This document shows positions 18,180 to 27,752 of a stretch of 64,000 nt of DNA, piece by piece. The position numbers were made by a program, and so were the translations under genes. Numbering within the stretch: the stretch's first letter is position 1; each line of letters starts with the position of its first letter. The notes beneath the pieces were generated by a model that had not been told where the DNA came from, did no database searches, and was given only the letters and a program-made list of their open reading frames with translations. Source of the stretch: Ramlibacter sp. (GTDB lineage Bacteria; Pseudomonadota; Gammaproteobacteria; Burkholderiales; Burkholderiaceae_C). The DNA lies in assembly GCA_016713005.1 (NCBI GenBank), contig JADJPY010000003.1, positions 186,001 through 250,000 on the forward strand, read 5' to 3'.

Positions 18180-18237
18180 CGCCGGATTGTCGCCCACGCT
18201 ACGGCACCCTGCCGGCGGCTTGGCTACCATGCGGGGT

Positions 18238-19440
<1,203 letters not shown>

Positions 19441-19453
19441 CGCGCCCCTGGGT

Positions 19454-19520
19454 TGCTATCAAAACCGTAGCGGTTCAGCGAGCCCCCATGAGGGCTGGAG
19501 CCACTTTTCTCATGCAAAAC
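19454..19520 (+). repeat. interspersed repeat R2, copy d (supplies the end of an MFS gene)
   Basis: Forward R2 layout: GCTATCAAAACCGTAGCGG, TTCAGCGAGCCCCCATGAG, GGCTGGAGCC, TTTTCTCATGCAAAAC. It lies between convergent genes. The last codons and stop (TGA, 19510-19512) of the minus-strand MFS gene come from the TTTTGCATGAG end. Confidence 0.7.
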
Positions 19521-20706
19521 GGCGCTGCAGCCGGCGCAGCAGCACCTGCGCCGCCGCGCCGCTGACGGCAAAGGCCAGCATCAGCCAGGCCAGGTTGACC
19601 GAGCCCTGGTGCGGCACCAGCCCCACCAGGTAGCCACCCGTGGCGCCCATCAGCTGCTGCATCAGGCCTGCCACCGCCGCCGCCGCGCCGGCCAGGGCAG
19701 GGATGACGCCCACCGTGCCCCCCAGCGTGGACGGCATCAGCAACCCGTGGCCCGCGCCCATCAGCACCAGCGGCAGGGCAAACGCCAGCGGGCTGTGCAC
19801 GCCCGCCAGGCCCAGCGCCAGCATCAACCCCACGCCCGCCACGGTGCAGGTGTGGCCCGCCTGCGCCATCGCAGCGTCGGGCACGCGGTGCGACAGACGG
19901 CTGGTGATGAAGCTGCCCACGATATAGGACAGCGGGATGAACATGATGTAGAAGCCCACCCGGTCCGGCCCGACGCCGTAGCTGCCCAGCACGATGGGCG
20001 CGCCGCCCAGGAAGGTGTAGAACGTGGCCGCCGTCATCGACAGGATGCTCACGTACAGCAAAAACGCCGGCTCGCGCGCCAGCCGCGCGTAGGCCGCGCC
20101 CATGGCGCGAAGCCAGTGCGGCTGCACGGTGGTGTGGGGCTGGTGCGCCGGCAGGCCGCGCCACGCGGCCACCCACAGCCCGGCCGCCAGCACCGCCATC
20201 AGCACAAAGTTGGCCTGCCATCCCACCCGCACATGCAGCTGCCCGCCCAGGATGGTGGCCGCCGGCGGGCACAGGCCCATGCACATGCCCACATAGGCCA
20301 TCACGCGGGTGCGCTCGGGCCCGCTGAACAAGTCCTGCACCATGGCGCGCCCCACCACCATGCCCGCTGCGCAGCCTGCGCCTTGCAGCACGCGCGCTGC
20401 CGTCAGGCTGGGCAGGCCCGGCGCCAGCGCCGCCAGCACCGAGCCCACAAACGCCAGCGTCAGCCCCGTCATCAGCACCTTCTTGCGGCCCACGCGGTCG
20501 GACAGCGGGCCGTACAGCAGCTGCAGGCAGCCATAGGCCACCACATAGCCGCTGAAGGTGAGCTGCACCGCCGGCTGCCCCGCGTCAAAGATCGCGCCCC
20601 ACTCCTGCATCGAAGGGATGCAGATCGTCATGGCCAGCAGGCCAAAGGCCAGCTGGGCGATGAGGTTGGCGATCAGCAGGGGGTGGGTGGGGGGCTTGGG
20701 GGACAT
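19510..20706 (-). CDS. Bcr/CflA-like MFS drug efflux transporter
   Basis: A 398-residue inner-membrane protein with about 12 transmembrane helices. The MFS loop-2 signature GPLSDRVGRKKVL is at about residue 70, and RVLQGAGCAAGMVVGRAMVQDLF resembles the Bcr/CflA subgroup of H+-coupled drug exporters. ATG 20706 (MSPKPPTHPLL) is preferred; the frame reaches 20733 without conservation. The C-terminal residues and stop lie in repeat R2. Substrate unknown. Confidence 0.82.
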   Translation of the reverse strand: MSPKPPTHPLLIANLIAQLAFGLLAMTICIPSMQEWGAIFDAGQPAVQLTFSGYVVAYGCLQLLYGPLSDRVGRKKVLMTGLTLAFVGSVLAALAPGLPSLTAARVLQGAGCAAGMVVGRAMVQDLFSGPERTRVMAYVGMCMGLCPPAATILGGQLHVRVGWQANFVLMAVLAAGLWVAAWRGLPAHQPHTTVQPHWLRAMGAAYARLAREPAFLLYVSILSMTAATFYTFLGGAPIVLGSYGVGPDRVGFYIMFIPLSYIVGSFITSRLSHRVPDAAMAQAGHTCTVAGVGLMLALGLAGVHSPLAFALPLVLMGAGHGLLMPSTLGGTVGVIPALAGAAAAVAGLMQQLMGATGGYLVGLVPHQGSVNLAWLMLAFAVSGAAAQVLLRRLQRRFA

Positions 20707-20868
20707 GCGAAGCGATACACGCACAACCCCCAACTATAGAAGCCACGCGCCACGCCCTGGCGCTGTAACCCATTGGTGCGCACCCACGGGATCATTGGCA
20801 AACCAGGGGCACATCGTGTCAAATCCTGCCTTGCAGACAAAACCAAACACAACACCGAGGAGACCGCG

Positions 20869-22122
20869 TTGAAACTCAAGAAGATTGCCCTGGGGGCGCT
20901 GGCGGTGCTGGCCGTGGCGGGCACGGCGGGCTGGTTCAGCCTGGACAAGGAGACGCGCGGCCTGCTGGCTGCGCTGCCCACCAACCGTGACCTGCTCTTC
21001 TGGAGCGAGCGCCAGCGCGACGCGGCTTTCCGCGCGCTGGACCGCCTGCCCGTGCTGGCCAAGTGGCGCGATGTGGCCGCCCCTGCCACGCCGCGCGCGC
21101 TGCCGCCTGGCACGCCCCTCAAGCTTGCGCTGGACGTGGACGCCTACATGGCCGGCCAGCGCAGCGCCGCGCTGCTGGTGATGCACGACGGCAAGCTGCG
21201 GCTGGAGCGCTATGGCCTGGGCTTTGACGCCGCAGGGCGGTGGACCAGCTTCTCGGTGGCCAAGTCGTTTACCTCCACGCTGGTGGGCGCGGCCGTGCGC
21301 GACGGCCACATCAAGAGCCTGGACGACAAGGTCAGCGCCTACATCCCGCAGATGAAAGGCTCGGCCTACGACGACGTCAGCATCCGCCAGCTGCTGACCA
21401 TGACATCCGGCGTCAAGTGGAACGAGGACTACGCGGACCCCAACTCGGACGTGGCGAAGTTCAACAACCACAAGCCCGAAGAAGGCGTGGACTCGGTGGT
21501 GAGCTACATGCGCAAGCTGCCGCGCGACGTGCCCGCCGGCACGCGCTGGCTGTACAGCACGGGCGAGACCAACCTGGTGGGCTTGTTGATCAGCCAGGCC
21601 ACCAGGAAGCCGCTGTCGCAGTACCTGCAAGAGAAGATCTGGCTGCCCCTGGGCATGGAGCAGCAGGCCACCTGGATCCTGAGCAAGAGCGGCCACGAGA
21701 TCAGCGGCTGCTGCATCCAGGCCGCGGCGCGCGACTACGCGCGGTTCGGGCAGTTTGTGCTGGACGGCGCGCGCGTCAACGGCCAGGCAATAGTGCCCGA
21801 CACCTGGCTGGCCGAGGCCACCACCGCCCGCACCGAGATCGGCGTGCCCGGGCGCGGCTACGGCTACCAGTGGTGGACGTACGCCGACGGCAGCTTTGCC
21901 GCCCGCGGAATCTTTGGCCAGGGCATCTTTATCGACCCCAAACGCAAGATCGTCATCGCCTCCAACGCCAACTGGGCCAACGGCGCCCGCGACCCCGCCG
22001 CCAGCGAAGCACGCGAGGCGTTTTACCGCGCGGTGCAGAAGGCGGTGGATGATGAGGCGGGTGCTACGGGTGCTACGGGTGCGCCGGCTGCGAGTGCGCC
22101 GATGGGGGCGGCTTCTCGGTGA
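20869..22122 (+). CDS. beta-lactamase-fold serine hydrolase (EstB/NylB-like)
   Basis: A 417-residue protein of the class C beta-lactamase/penicillin-binding fold. The nucleophile motif SxxK is S129-V-A-K132, and the YxN-like motif is YSTGETN. An N-terminal hydrophobic segment (residues 5-22) acts as anchor or signal. Family members include 6-aminohexanoate-dimer hydrolase and esterases; antibiotic hydrolysis is not implied. The start appears to be TTG 20869 after CCGAGGAGA, because the signal-anchor begins there and the upstream in-frame region looks non-coding. The C-terminal 25 residues are an Ala/Gly/Thr-rich tail. Confidence 0.82.
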   Translation: MKLKKIALGALAVLAVAGTAGWFSLDKETRGLLAALPTNRDLLFWSERQRDAAFRALDRLPVLAKWRDVAAPATPRALPPGTPLKLALDVDAYMAGQRSAALLVMHDGKLRLERYGLGFDAAGRWTSFSVAKSFTSTLVGAAVRDGHIKSLDDKVSAYIPQMKGSAYDDVSIRQLLTMTSGVKWNEDYADPNSDVAKFNNHKPEEGVDSVVSYMRKLPRDVPAGTRWLYSTGETNLVGLLISQATRKPLSQYLQEKIWLPLGMEQQATWILSKSGHEISGCCIQAAARDYARFGQFVLDGARVNGQAIVPDTWLAEATTARTEIGVPGRGYGYQWWTYADGSFAARGIFGQGIFIDPKRKIVIASNANWANGARDPAASEAREAFYRAVQKAVDDEAGATGATGAPAASAPMGAASR

Positions 22123-22192
22123 GGCGTGCAGGGACTGACGCCCATGCAAAACTGAGGGATCCAAATCTGATCGACGCTAGTGGCAAAAGTAG

Positions 22193-23653
22193 CTAGCGCC
22201 CTAAGCGAAGGAAGAAGGCCGCAGGAAACTTCTTTGGGAATTCATGTCTTTGCCAGGCGGATGCGGCGAGTAATGGAGCTCCTGCAACAACTGTTGCAGC
22301 TGCCAGAAACTCTCCTTGACCACTACCCAAGAGCGTAGAGGCCGTTGCTAGACCTGCGCCGATAGCGCCACTTTGCCTGAGAAGTTCCTGGTCGAGTTGA
22401 GCCCATTCGTACTCGGTTTTTCGAATCTCGTCTTGAAGTTCCTCCGCGAACAGCTGTCCGTTCACGGAGGAGTATGAGGACGTATCGCAAGCTTGCTTCC
22501 AAACCTTTCGAAGAAAGACCCGCAAGCCTTCGAGGCGACCGTCTTTTCGAATTGCTAGTGCGTCTTCAAGGCTTACGTCATCCAAGTTTTTGAGTGTGGC
22601 CTCTTGCATGGCTTTGGCGAAGGGGGACCACGCATCAACTTGATCTGCACGGCTACGGCGATCTACCTCGATCTCTTTCCACTTGACGTGCAAATCTGTA
22701 ACCAAATAGGAGCCTGTTAGCTCCGAAACCATGCAAGCGATGTTGTAGCCTGCACCGGCACTAACTGCGTGGAGTTGCGTATCGTTTTCCGGGCCTAGCG
22801 GTGCAAGGAAATCTGGATCAGCTGCGCGACGCTGATGCACGTACGCCAGAAGGCCCTCCTTCGTGACTTTGCCGGACGTACCGACCACATTTTTCATTTG
22901 TTCAAGCAATGCCCCGTCGGGCATGGACAGTATGAGGTCACGGAACTTCCATCCTTCCGAGTGGCGCCTCATCATTTCTTCGACGGAAACTTCTGCAGCT
23001 TCCGCTAGTTCGGCATTTGTTGCGAACTTCTGCTCTTGCTCCTTCATCGAATCCCACTTCAATTGGCGATCAAAGTCGCAGGGAGTTCGGATAACGGAAA
23101 CTAGATCAGCATGTATCCAAGGAAAAAGACTCAGCCAAAGATTGACATTGCGCAGTGTCTGCGCCCGATGCTGATCTGGGTTCAGAATTGGGCTGTACTC
23201 GTCCCGAACACTCAACGGATAAACGAACGGGTCGCAGACCAGTAGTTTTGATGCATACGCTGAATGCCGGACAAGACCTCTAAGGAGTTGATCCTTCTCG
23301 TAGTCACCGACATAGAGTCCGGAAACGCCGCCCCGGATGGACCGCAGCGTTGCATGGATATCAAGGTCAGGTGGCCAGATGCGTACGATGCCCTCGTAGA
23401 GCTTTCTCACGTTCTGAGCGGTGAATGCCTTCTTATAGTGTTCCAGTGATCTCAGATGGCGATCAGAGTCGAGTAGCAGCAGTTCGCAAATTAGGTCAGT
23501 GAAGGCGAGATTTCGTCCGCGAACACTAAGATGTTGATAGCGATCACCATCGCCTCGCTCGATGGCGTCCCAATCGACCTTACCCAAGCAGCAGAACTTG
23601 TACTTTGCAACAGTTCCGCAAGGGCAGCGAGCATTGCGAGATATGCCTGACAT
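22193..23653 (-). CDS. SEC-C zinc-motif protein of unknown function, low-G+C islet
   Basis: A 486-residue protein. Residues 10-22 form a SEC-C-type zinc site, CPCG then CC (C-x-C-x8-C-C), like the C-terminal metal site of SecA but here at the very N-terminus. Residues 30-410 are soluble, with charged and aromatic stretches I cannot assign. Residues 420-465 contain an Ala/Gly/Leu-rich segment that could be membrane-inserting. G+C is about 50% in lines I counted against about 70% in flanking genes, and A/T-ending codons are frequent, which suggests horizontal acquisition. No transposase or integrase is adjacent. It could be a stand-alone stress or defence effector; that is conjecture. Confidence 0.75.
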   Translation of the reverse strand: MSGISRNARCPCGTVAKYKFCCLGKVDWDAIERGDGDRYQHLSVRGRNLAFTDLICELLLLDSDRHLRSLEHYKKAFTAQNVRKLYEGIVRIWPPDLDIHATLRSIRGGVSGLYVGDYEKDQLLRGLVRHSAYASKLLVCDPFVYPLSVRDEYSPILNPDQHRAQTLRNVNLWLSLFPWIHADLVSVIRTPCDFDRQLKWDSMKEQEQKFATNAELAEAAEVSVEEMMRRHSEGWKFRDLILSMPDGALLEQMKNVVGTSGKVTKEGLLAYVHQRRAADPDFLAPLGPENDTQLHAVSAGAGYNIACMVSELTGSYLVTDLHVKWKEIEVDRRSRADQVDAWSPFAKAMQEATLKNLDDVSLEDALAIRKDGRLEGLRVFLRKVWKQACDTSSYSSVNGQLFAEELQDEIRKTEYEWAQLDQELLRQSGAIGAGLATASTLLGSGQGEFLAAATVVAGAPLLAASAWQRHEFPKKFPAAFFLRLGR

Positions 23654-23730
23654 CTGGATACTCTATCCGCAATGGAGAGCCGTGGGGCGCTAGTTGTTTA
23701 TCGACAAGCTAGCTCACGGCATGTTTTCAA

Positions 23731-23788
23731 GCCAAATCAGTCCACAGCCCCCGTCCACGCTCGCTGGCCCACTATCAAATCGATAGCG
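23731..23788 (-). repeat. interspersed repeat R2, copy e
   Basis: Reverse layout: AAATCAGTCCACAGCCCCCG, a short spacer, CTCGCTGGCCCACTATCAAA, TCGATAGCG. It lies in the 214-bp gap between the SEC-C gene and the VOC gene; I see nothing else in that gap. Confidence 0.65.
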
Positions 23789-23867
23789 CATTCCACCAGA
23801 AAATCCGGCATGCGCGTCCACGAATCGCGGCGCGCGTGGGCGTCAGCAGGGGGCCAAACTTCATGGA

Positions 23868-24302
23868 TCAACCCGGACCCGCCGCCTCGTCCAGCAGCCG
23901 GTCGCCGGGTTGAGCGGGCTGCAGCAGGTCCCACATGTTGCCGTACAGGTCCCTGAACACGGCCACGGTGCCGTAGGGCTCAATCTTGGGCGGGCGCACA
24001 AACTCCACGCCCGCCGCCTGGTACCGCGCGTAGTCGGCCCAGAAGTCGCTGGTGTACAGGAAGAGGAAAACGCGCCCGCCGGTTTGCGCGCCGATGCGCG
24101 ACACCTGCTCTGGCGTCGAGGCGCGGGCCAGCAACAGGCGCGACTCGCTCGCCCCGGGGGGCGAGACGACCACCCATCGCTTGGACTGCTCGGGGACATC
24201 GGTGTCTTCAACCAGCACAAACCCCAGCTTGCCGACAAAGAACGCCAGCGCCTCGTCGTACTCCCGCACCACCAGCGAGACAAGCCCCAGGCCTTGCGTC
24301 AT
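23868..24302 (-). CDS. VOC (glyoxalase/bleomycin-resistance fold) protein
   Basis: A 144-residue single-domain VOC protein. It begins LGLVSLVVREYDEALAFFVGKLGFVLVED and ends YGTVAVFRDLYGNMWDLLQP, with the usual beta-alpha-beta-beta-beta pairs and the C-terminal Asp-x-x-Gly-Asn turn. A candidate metal Glu/Asp set is incomplete, so it may be a binding or regulatory member rather than glyoxalase I. ATG 24302 overlaps the stop of the upstream methyltransferase gene by 4 bp, so the two are probably co-translated. Confidence 0.85.
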   Translation of the reverse strand: MTQGLGLVSLVVREYDEALAFFVGKLGFVLVEDTDVPEQSKRWVVVSPPGASESRLLLARASTPEQVSRIGAQTGGRVFLFLYTSDFWADYARYQAAGVEFVRPPKIEPYGTVAVFRDLYGNMWDLLQPAQPGDRLLDEAAGPG

Positions 24303-24973
24303 GGGCGCGCCCCCACCGTCATGCGGATATAGGGCCTGGCCTCGCCCAGCGTCTCCTGCGTGGCGCACAGCTCGTGCGCCCAGCGTTGGGCGATGGCGCG
24401 TTCGGGCTCGCGGCCGGCGTCGTCCAGCAGGATCACGCAGCCGGGCTCCAGGCGGGTGTTCATCACCGGCGCCAGCCCATAGCGCCCGCCCGGGGTGCTG
24501 CCCGGCGGGCCGTCGCAGATCACCAGGGCAAAGCTTTCGGGCATCGAATCCAGCGGCGCGTCGTACCAGCTGTACGGGCCGTAATCCTTGAGGGGGTTGG
24601 CGCACATCGCCACGCAGTCCAGCCCGTACCGGTGCAGGCAGGCCTGCACCCGCGCGGCCCACTCGGGCGCGTGCTCCAGCGCCCAGTGGCGCTCGCCCCT
24701 CTGGCGGGCGATGGCGCCCAGCAGGATGGTCGACAACCCGGAGCCGCATTCCAGCGTGGGGCCGCGGGTGTCCAGCGCATGGCGGATGCAGCCGGCCAGG
24801 TAGTGGCCCGAAGCGCTCCAGGACTCATTGCCCCAGCCATAGATCAGCTCGCCCAGCGCGGCGCTGGCGGGGTCGGCGCAGGCGCCGGGGTCATCCAGAA
24901 AACGCCGCATGGCCCGGCGGAAGACATGCCCGCGGTGCACCGACCGCGCGGCGCTGCGCAGCGTGGCGCGCAC
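24299..24973 (-). CDS. putative class I SAM-dependent methyltransferase
   Basis: A 224-residue protein with a Rossmann-like SAM-binding pattern: LECGSGLSTILLGAIA (motif I, about residue 75), HWALEHAPEWAARVQ (motif II with an acidic residue), FALVICDGPPG (motif IV), and PGCVILLDDAG. The CDGPPGS pattern resembles the O-methyltransferase/class I MTase 24 group. The substrate is unknown. Its 4-bp overlap with the VOC gene suggests a two-gene unit. Confidence 0.72.
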   Translation of the reverse strand: MRATLRSAARSVHRGHVFRRAMRRFLDDPGACADPASAALGELIYGWGNESWSASGHYLAGCIRHALDTRGPTLECGSGLSTILLGAIARQRGERHWALEHAPEWAARVQACLHRYGLDCVAMCANPLKDYGPYSWYDAPLDSMPESFALVICDGPPGSTPGGRYGLAPVMNTRLEPGCVILLDDAGREPERAIAQRWAHELCATQETLGEARPYIRMTVGARP

Positions 24974-25420
24974 TCACTCGGCCCGCTTGAGCTGGATGCC
25001 TTCGATGTTCTGCACGATGTTGTCGCCGACACACTTGACGGTGGCAACCTGCTTCTTGTTGATTTCGACGTTGACGCCGGCTTCGATGCCGTGCTTGTCC
25101 GACATCCTGTCGGCGGCCCAGTAGACGCTGTACACGCCGTTGCCGTTGGGGATGTTGACCGAATAGGACATGTACCGGCCAACGCCCTCCCATTGGGACG
25201 TGCTGGCCTGGGCCCGGGGCACGGTGACCACGATCTCGGGTTTGGCGGTGGGCAGCCCGAACGAGTAGCTGATGGTCTTGCCCGCGTCGCACACCTCGAT
25301 CACCTTGCCTTTGGCCGTCTGGCACGAGAAGACGGTCTTGACATCCTTGTCGCATTTGGCAAAAGCCGCCGCGGGTGCGAGGCAGGCCACCACACACAGG
25401 GCGGGGAGGTTGAACTTCAT
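24974..25420 (-). CDS. hypothetical secreted protein
   Basis: A 148-residue protein with a signal peptide (residues 1-21, ending AFA) and four cysteines in the mature part (near residues 23, 33, 44, 130) that could form two disulfides. The rest looks beta-rich (GKTISYSFGLPTAKPEIVVTV, YMSYSVNIPNGNGVYSVYW). I do not recognise a family. It abuts the methyltransferase gene downstream and follows the amidase gene by 36 bp on the same strand. It is probably periplasmic. Confidence 0.7.
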   Translation of the reverse strand: MKFNLPALCVVACLAPAAAFAKCDKDVKTVFSCQTAKGKVIEVCDAGKTISYSFGLPTAKPEIVVTVPRAQASTSQWEGVGRYMSYSVNIPNGNGVYSVYWAADRMSDKHGIEAGVNVEINKKQVATVKCVGDNIVQNIEGIQLKRAE

Positions 25421-25456
25421 GGTTGCTCCTGGTTAAAGAAAGTTGTGCACAGGATG

Positions 25457-26212
25457 CTACTGCGCCGCCGCCAGCCCCTCCAGCAGCCGCTGGGTGGCCA
25501 GGGTGGGCACGCCATTGGCCGCGCCCGGCTGGTAGTGCAGCTGGAAGGCCCGGAGGATGTCGCGCGTGCCCACCGGCACCACGCCGCTGACGCCGGCAGG
25601 CGGGGCGGCCGGGTCGTCCACCATCACATAGGTTTCGCCCTTCTTGCCATAGCCATGCGGCCGGGCGTAGCCGCATTGCTCCAGCAGGGCCTGGATCTGC
25701 GCGTCGCTGCCCACGGCGGTGGCGGCAGACGGCGTGGGCCACAGGCCAATGCCGCTGGCCGCCAGCGCCTTCCAGGGGAACCTGGTTCCCGGGTCCACCT
25801 TGCGCTTGGGCGCCACGTCCGAGTGGCCCACGATGTTGCGCGGCCGGATGGCCGGGTTCTCCTGCACGATGCGCTGGCACAGCTGCGCCAGCGCGGCGAT
25901 CTGCACGTCCGGGTAGGCCTCTTTGTTGCCATCCAGGTTGACGATCTCGATGCCGATCGAGCGGCTGTTGACCTGCTTTTTGCCGCGCCACATCGACACA
26001 CCCGCGTGCCAGGCCACCTCGTCGTTGTTGAGGATCTTGTAGGCCGTGCCGTCCGGCGCCAGCACATAGTGCGCGCTGACGCCCCGGTACCGCAGCACCC
26101 GCAGAGAGGCTTCCAGATCGAGTGCCGTGTAGTGCAGCACCAGCGTGTCCACCGCCTGCACGCGCGGGCCGAAGCTGGCGGACTGGATGCGGGCGTTTTT
26201 GATTTGGAGCAT
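25457..26212 (-). CDS. N-acetylmuramoyl-L-alanine amidase (Amidase_2/AmpD-AmiD type)
   Basis: A 251-residue zinc amidase that cuts the bond between MurNAc and L-Ala in muropeptides. Expected zinc ligands are His27 in LVLHYTA, the His in VGHSDVAP, and the Asp in KVDPGTRFPW. The SAHYVLAPDGTAYKILNNDEVAWHAG segment is typical. The C-terminal 70 residues resemble a peptidoglycan-binding helix bundle (IQALLEQCGY, ILRAFQLHYQP), as in AmiD. No signal peptide or lipobox is visible, so it may be cytosolic and act in wall recycling. Confidence 0.88.
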   Translation of the reverse strand: MLQIKNARIQSASFGPRVQAVDTLVLHYTALDLEASLRVLRYRGVSAHYVLAPDGTAYKILNNDEVAWHAGVSMWRGKKQVNSRSIGIEIVNLDGNKEAYPDVQIAALAQLCQRIVQENPAIRPRNIVGHSDVAPKRKVDPGTRFPWKALAASGIGLWPTPSAATAVGSDAQIQALLEQCGYARPHGYGKKGETYVMVDDPAAPPAGVSGVVPVGTRDILRAFQLHYQPGAANGVPTLATQRLLEGLAAAQ

Positions 26213-26304
26213 GGGCGTTTGGTGTGGGTGGCCAACAATTTGCCACGAAACGCGGCCACTTCAACGGCAATATTCCCCGCAAAACCAGCCTCAGGCGGGA
26301 TTTA

Positions 26305-26366
26305 TACGAAAAATCGGCCTCCAGCCCGCATCCATGCTCGCTGACCCGCTATCAAAACCATAGCGT
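26305..26366 (-). repeat. interspersed repeat R2, copy f
   Basis: Reverse layout and close to consensus: AAATCGGCCTCCAGCCCGC, a spacer, CTCGCTGACCCGCTATCAAA, ACCATAGCG. It fills much of the 207-bp gap between the DUF2306 gene and the amidase gene. Confidence 0.75.
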
Positions 26367-26419
26367 TCTTGGTGCTTCAGTGTTGCCCCGCTTCTGCCCC
26401 GTGGCCAGGCCAACGCCGT

Positions 26420-27013
26420 CTACGGCCGCTTTACCAGCCACTCCGCCACGACAAGGTTGGGCACCCAGCACAGCCATGCGATGGCGGCGTAGGCGGTGGC
26501 GAAAGGCAGGCCGAAGATGAAGACGGGCGGCAGGTACAGGCGCAGCGTGACGGCCGCGAAGGTGAGCGCGAAGTTGCGGATCATCCAGCGGCGGTGGGCC
26601 GCGAAGTCACGCCCGCGGGCTGCCGCGTAGGCGCGCACCCCCGTGTAGAGCCACCCCACGGCCAGGCCGGCGAACCCGAGCTTGGCAACCACGCCCCCGA
26701 AGGCGTAGTAGCTCATGTACAGGCCCGCCGCCCCGCCCACCGCGACCCCCACACCCAGGTAGACGCGCCCCAGCCAGCGGTGCAGCGTCGGCCGCTCGGC
26801 GCGCAGGCGTGCCCAGAACTGAAACGGCCCCAGCAGGAGCGCCAAGGCCGACGCGAAGATGTGGGTCTGGATGCCCAGCGCGTGGCTCTCGAACGCGGCG
26901 CGCATCTCCGGGTGCAGGCGCGCCGCGCCCGGGCCGAAGCCGTACATGACGATCGCGTACGCCGCGACGCCGAAGCTGAGGATCCAGGCGGTGGTGAGGC
27001 TGGCTTTACGCAT
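26420..27013 (-). CDS. DUF2306 family membrane protein
   Basis: A 197-residue integral membrane protein with about six hydrophobic segments. It shows the DUF2306 pattern of His-containing motifs between helices: HALGIQTHIFASALALLLGPFQF, LHRWLGRVYLGVGV, and the final AHRRWMIRNFALTFAAVTLRLYLP. The conserved histidines suggest heme or metal binding, but no function is established. ATG 27013 begins a typical positive-inside first helix. Confidence 0.83.
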   Translation of the reverse strand: MRKASLTTAWILSFGVAAYAIVMYGFGPGAARLHPEMRAAFESHALGIQTHIFASALALLLGPFQFWARLRAERPTLHRWLGRVYLGVGVAVGGAAGLYMSYYAFGGVVAKLGFAGLAVGWLYTGVRAYAAARGRDFAAHRRWMIRNFALTFAAVTLRLYLPPVFIFGLPFATAYAAIAWLCWVPNLVVAEWLVKRP

Positions 27014-27045
27014 GGTTTGGGTTGGAATTCAACGTGCTTTTTTCT

Positions 27046-27516
27046 CTATGGGCCAACGTATTCCAGACGAAGCCACTGTTTCCCCTGAGGCGTGGTGTCG
27101 CTCGTAGGTACCACTTTGAACTTTGCGGAAGAGTGAACTACCGGTTGCGGCCGGCGGACATTTGGGGAATAGAAATCGCCATTGGCGCGAGCGTGATGCT
27201 CCGAATGGATGATTGCCTGCTTCGCCCTGAACACGAGAAAATATTCTCCCTCGCTGACAGACGAGGGAATGATGAGCCGACACTCAAACCAGTTCAAACG
27301 AAGCAGCTTGCAACTTTCCTCGCGAACAGAGTACGGCTCAAAAATGTACAGCTCATCCCAAGAAAGAGAAGACACCTTGGTCATATCTACAACAGACTGA
27401 CGCTCTGAATTCAGCCTTTTGCCCAGCGCAAGGCTGAATTCACCTGCATCTGGAGAAGTACAACCCCCGAATAGCAGGAGGCTTGCGCTGAGGATTGGAC
27501 CGCAAATGCGTTTCAT
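27046..27516 (-). CDS. putative lipoprotein of unknown function
   Basis: A 156-residue protein with a lipoprotein signal peptide: KR near the start, a hydrophobic core, then the lipobox LFGGC (Cys at about residue 19). No homology is recognised in the mature part. G+C is about 50% in a line I counted, well below its neighbours, and rare A/T-ending codons are frequent, so it may be recently acquired. ATG 27516 is preferred over TTG 27522; no strong Shine-Dalgarno sequence is visible. Confidence 0.6.
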   Translation of the reverse strand: MKRICGPILSASLLLFGGCTSPDAGEFSLALGKRLNSERQSVVDMTKVSSLSWDELYIFEPYSVREESCKLLRLNWFECRLIIPSSVSEGEYFLVFRAKQAIIHSEHHARANGDFYSPNVRRPQPVVHSSAKFKVVPTSDTTPQGKQWLRLEYVGP

Positions 27517-27675
27517 AACCAATACAGGACGCGGAATTCAAAATGAACCATCCGAATAGTCTGCCGCCCGCCGGGCGATTTGACTCAGCGAATCGGTAGA
27601 AGCAATCAATCGCGTCCAAATTCTCCCTGATTCCCGTCTGATACAGCGACCCGTCACGTTTGAAGGGCGGCTTTA

Positions 27676-27737
27676 CATGAAAAGCCGGCCTCCAGCCCGT
27701 CCCCAGTCTTGCTGACCCACTATCAAAACAATAGCGT
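27676..27737 (-). repeat. interspersed repeat R2, copy g
   Basis: Reverse layout: AAAGCCGGCCTCCAGCCCGT, a spacer, CTTGCTGACCCACTATCAAA, ACAATAGCG. It lies just downstream of the GST gene that ends at 27753, within the 236-bp gap next to the lipoprotein gene. Confidence 0.75.
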
Positions 27738-27752
27738 TCCGGGCTCCAGAAG

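Noticed and set aside
20869..22122. The serine hydrolase as an antibiotic-resistance beta-lactamase
   Set aside because: The fold is shared, but the motif pattern fits the EstB/6-aminohexanoate-dimer hydrolase group, so resistance cannot be claimed.
22193..23653. The SEC-C protein as a SecA fragment
   Set aside because: The zinc motif is at the N-terminus and none of the SecA helicase motifs is present.
25457..26212. The amidase as an endolysin of a prophage
   Set aside because: No other phage gene is nearby and the sequence fits AmpD/AmiD-type wall recycling.
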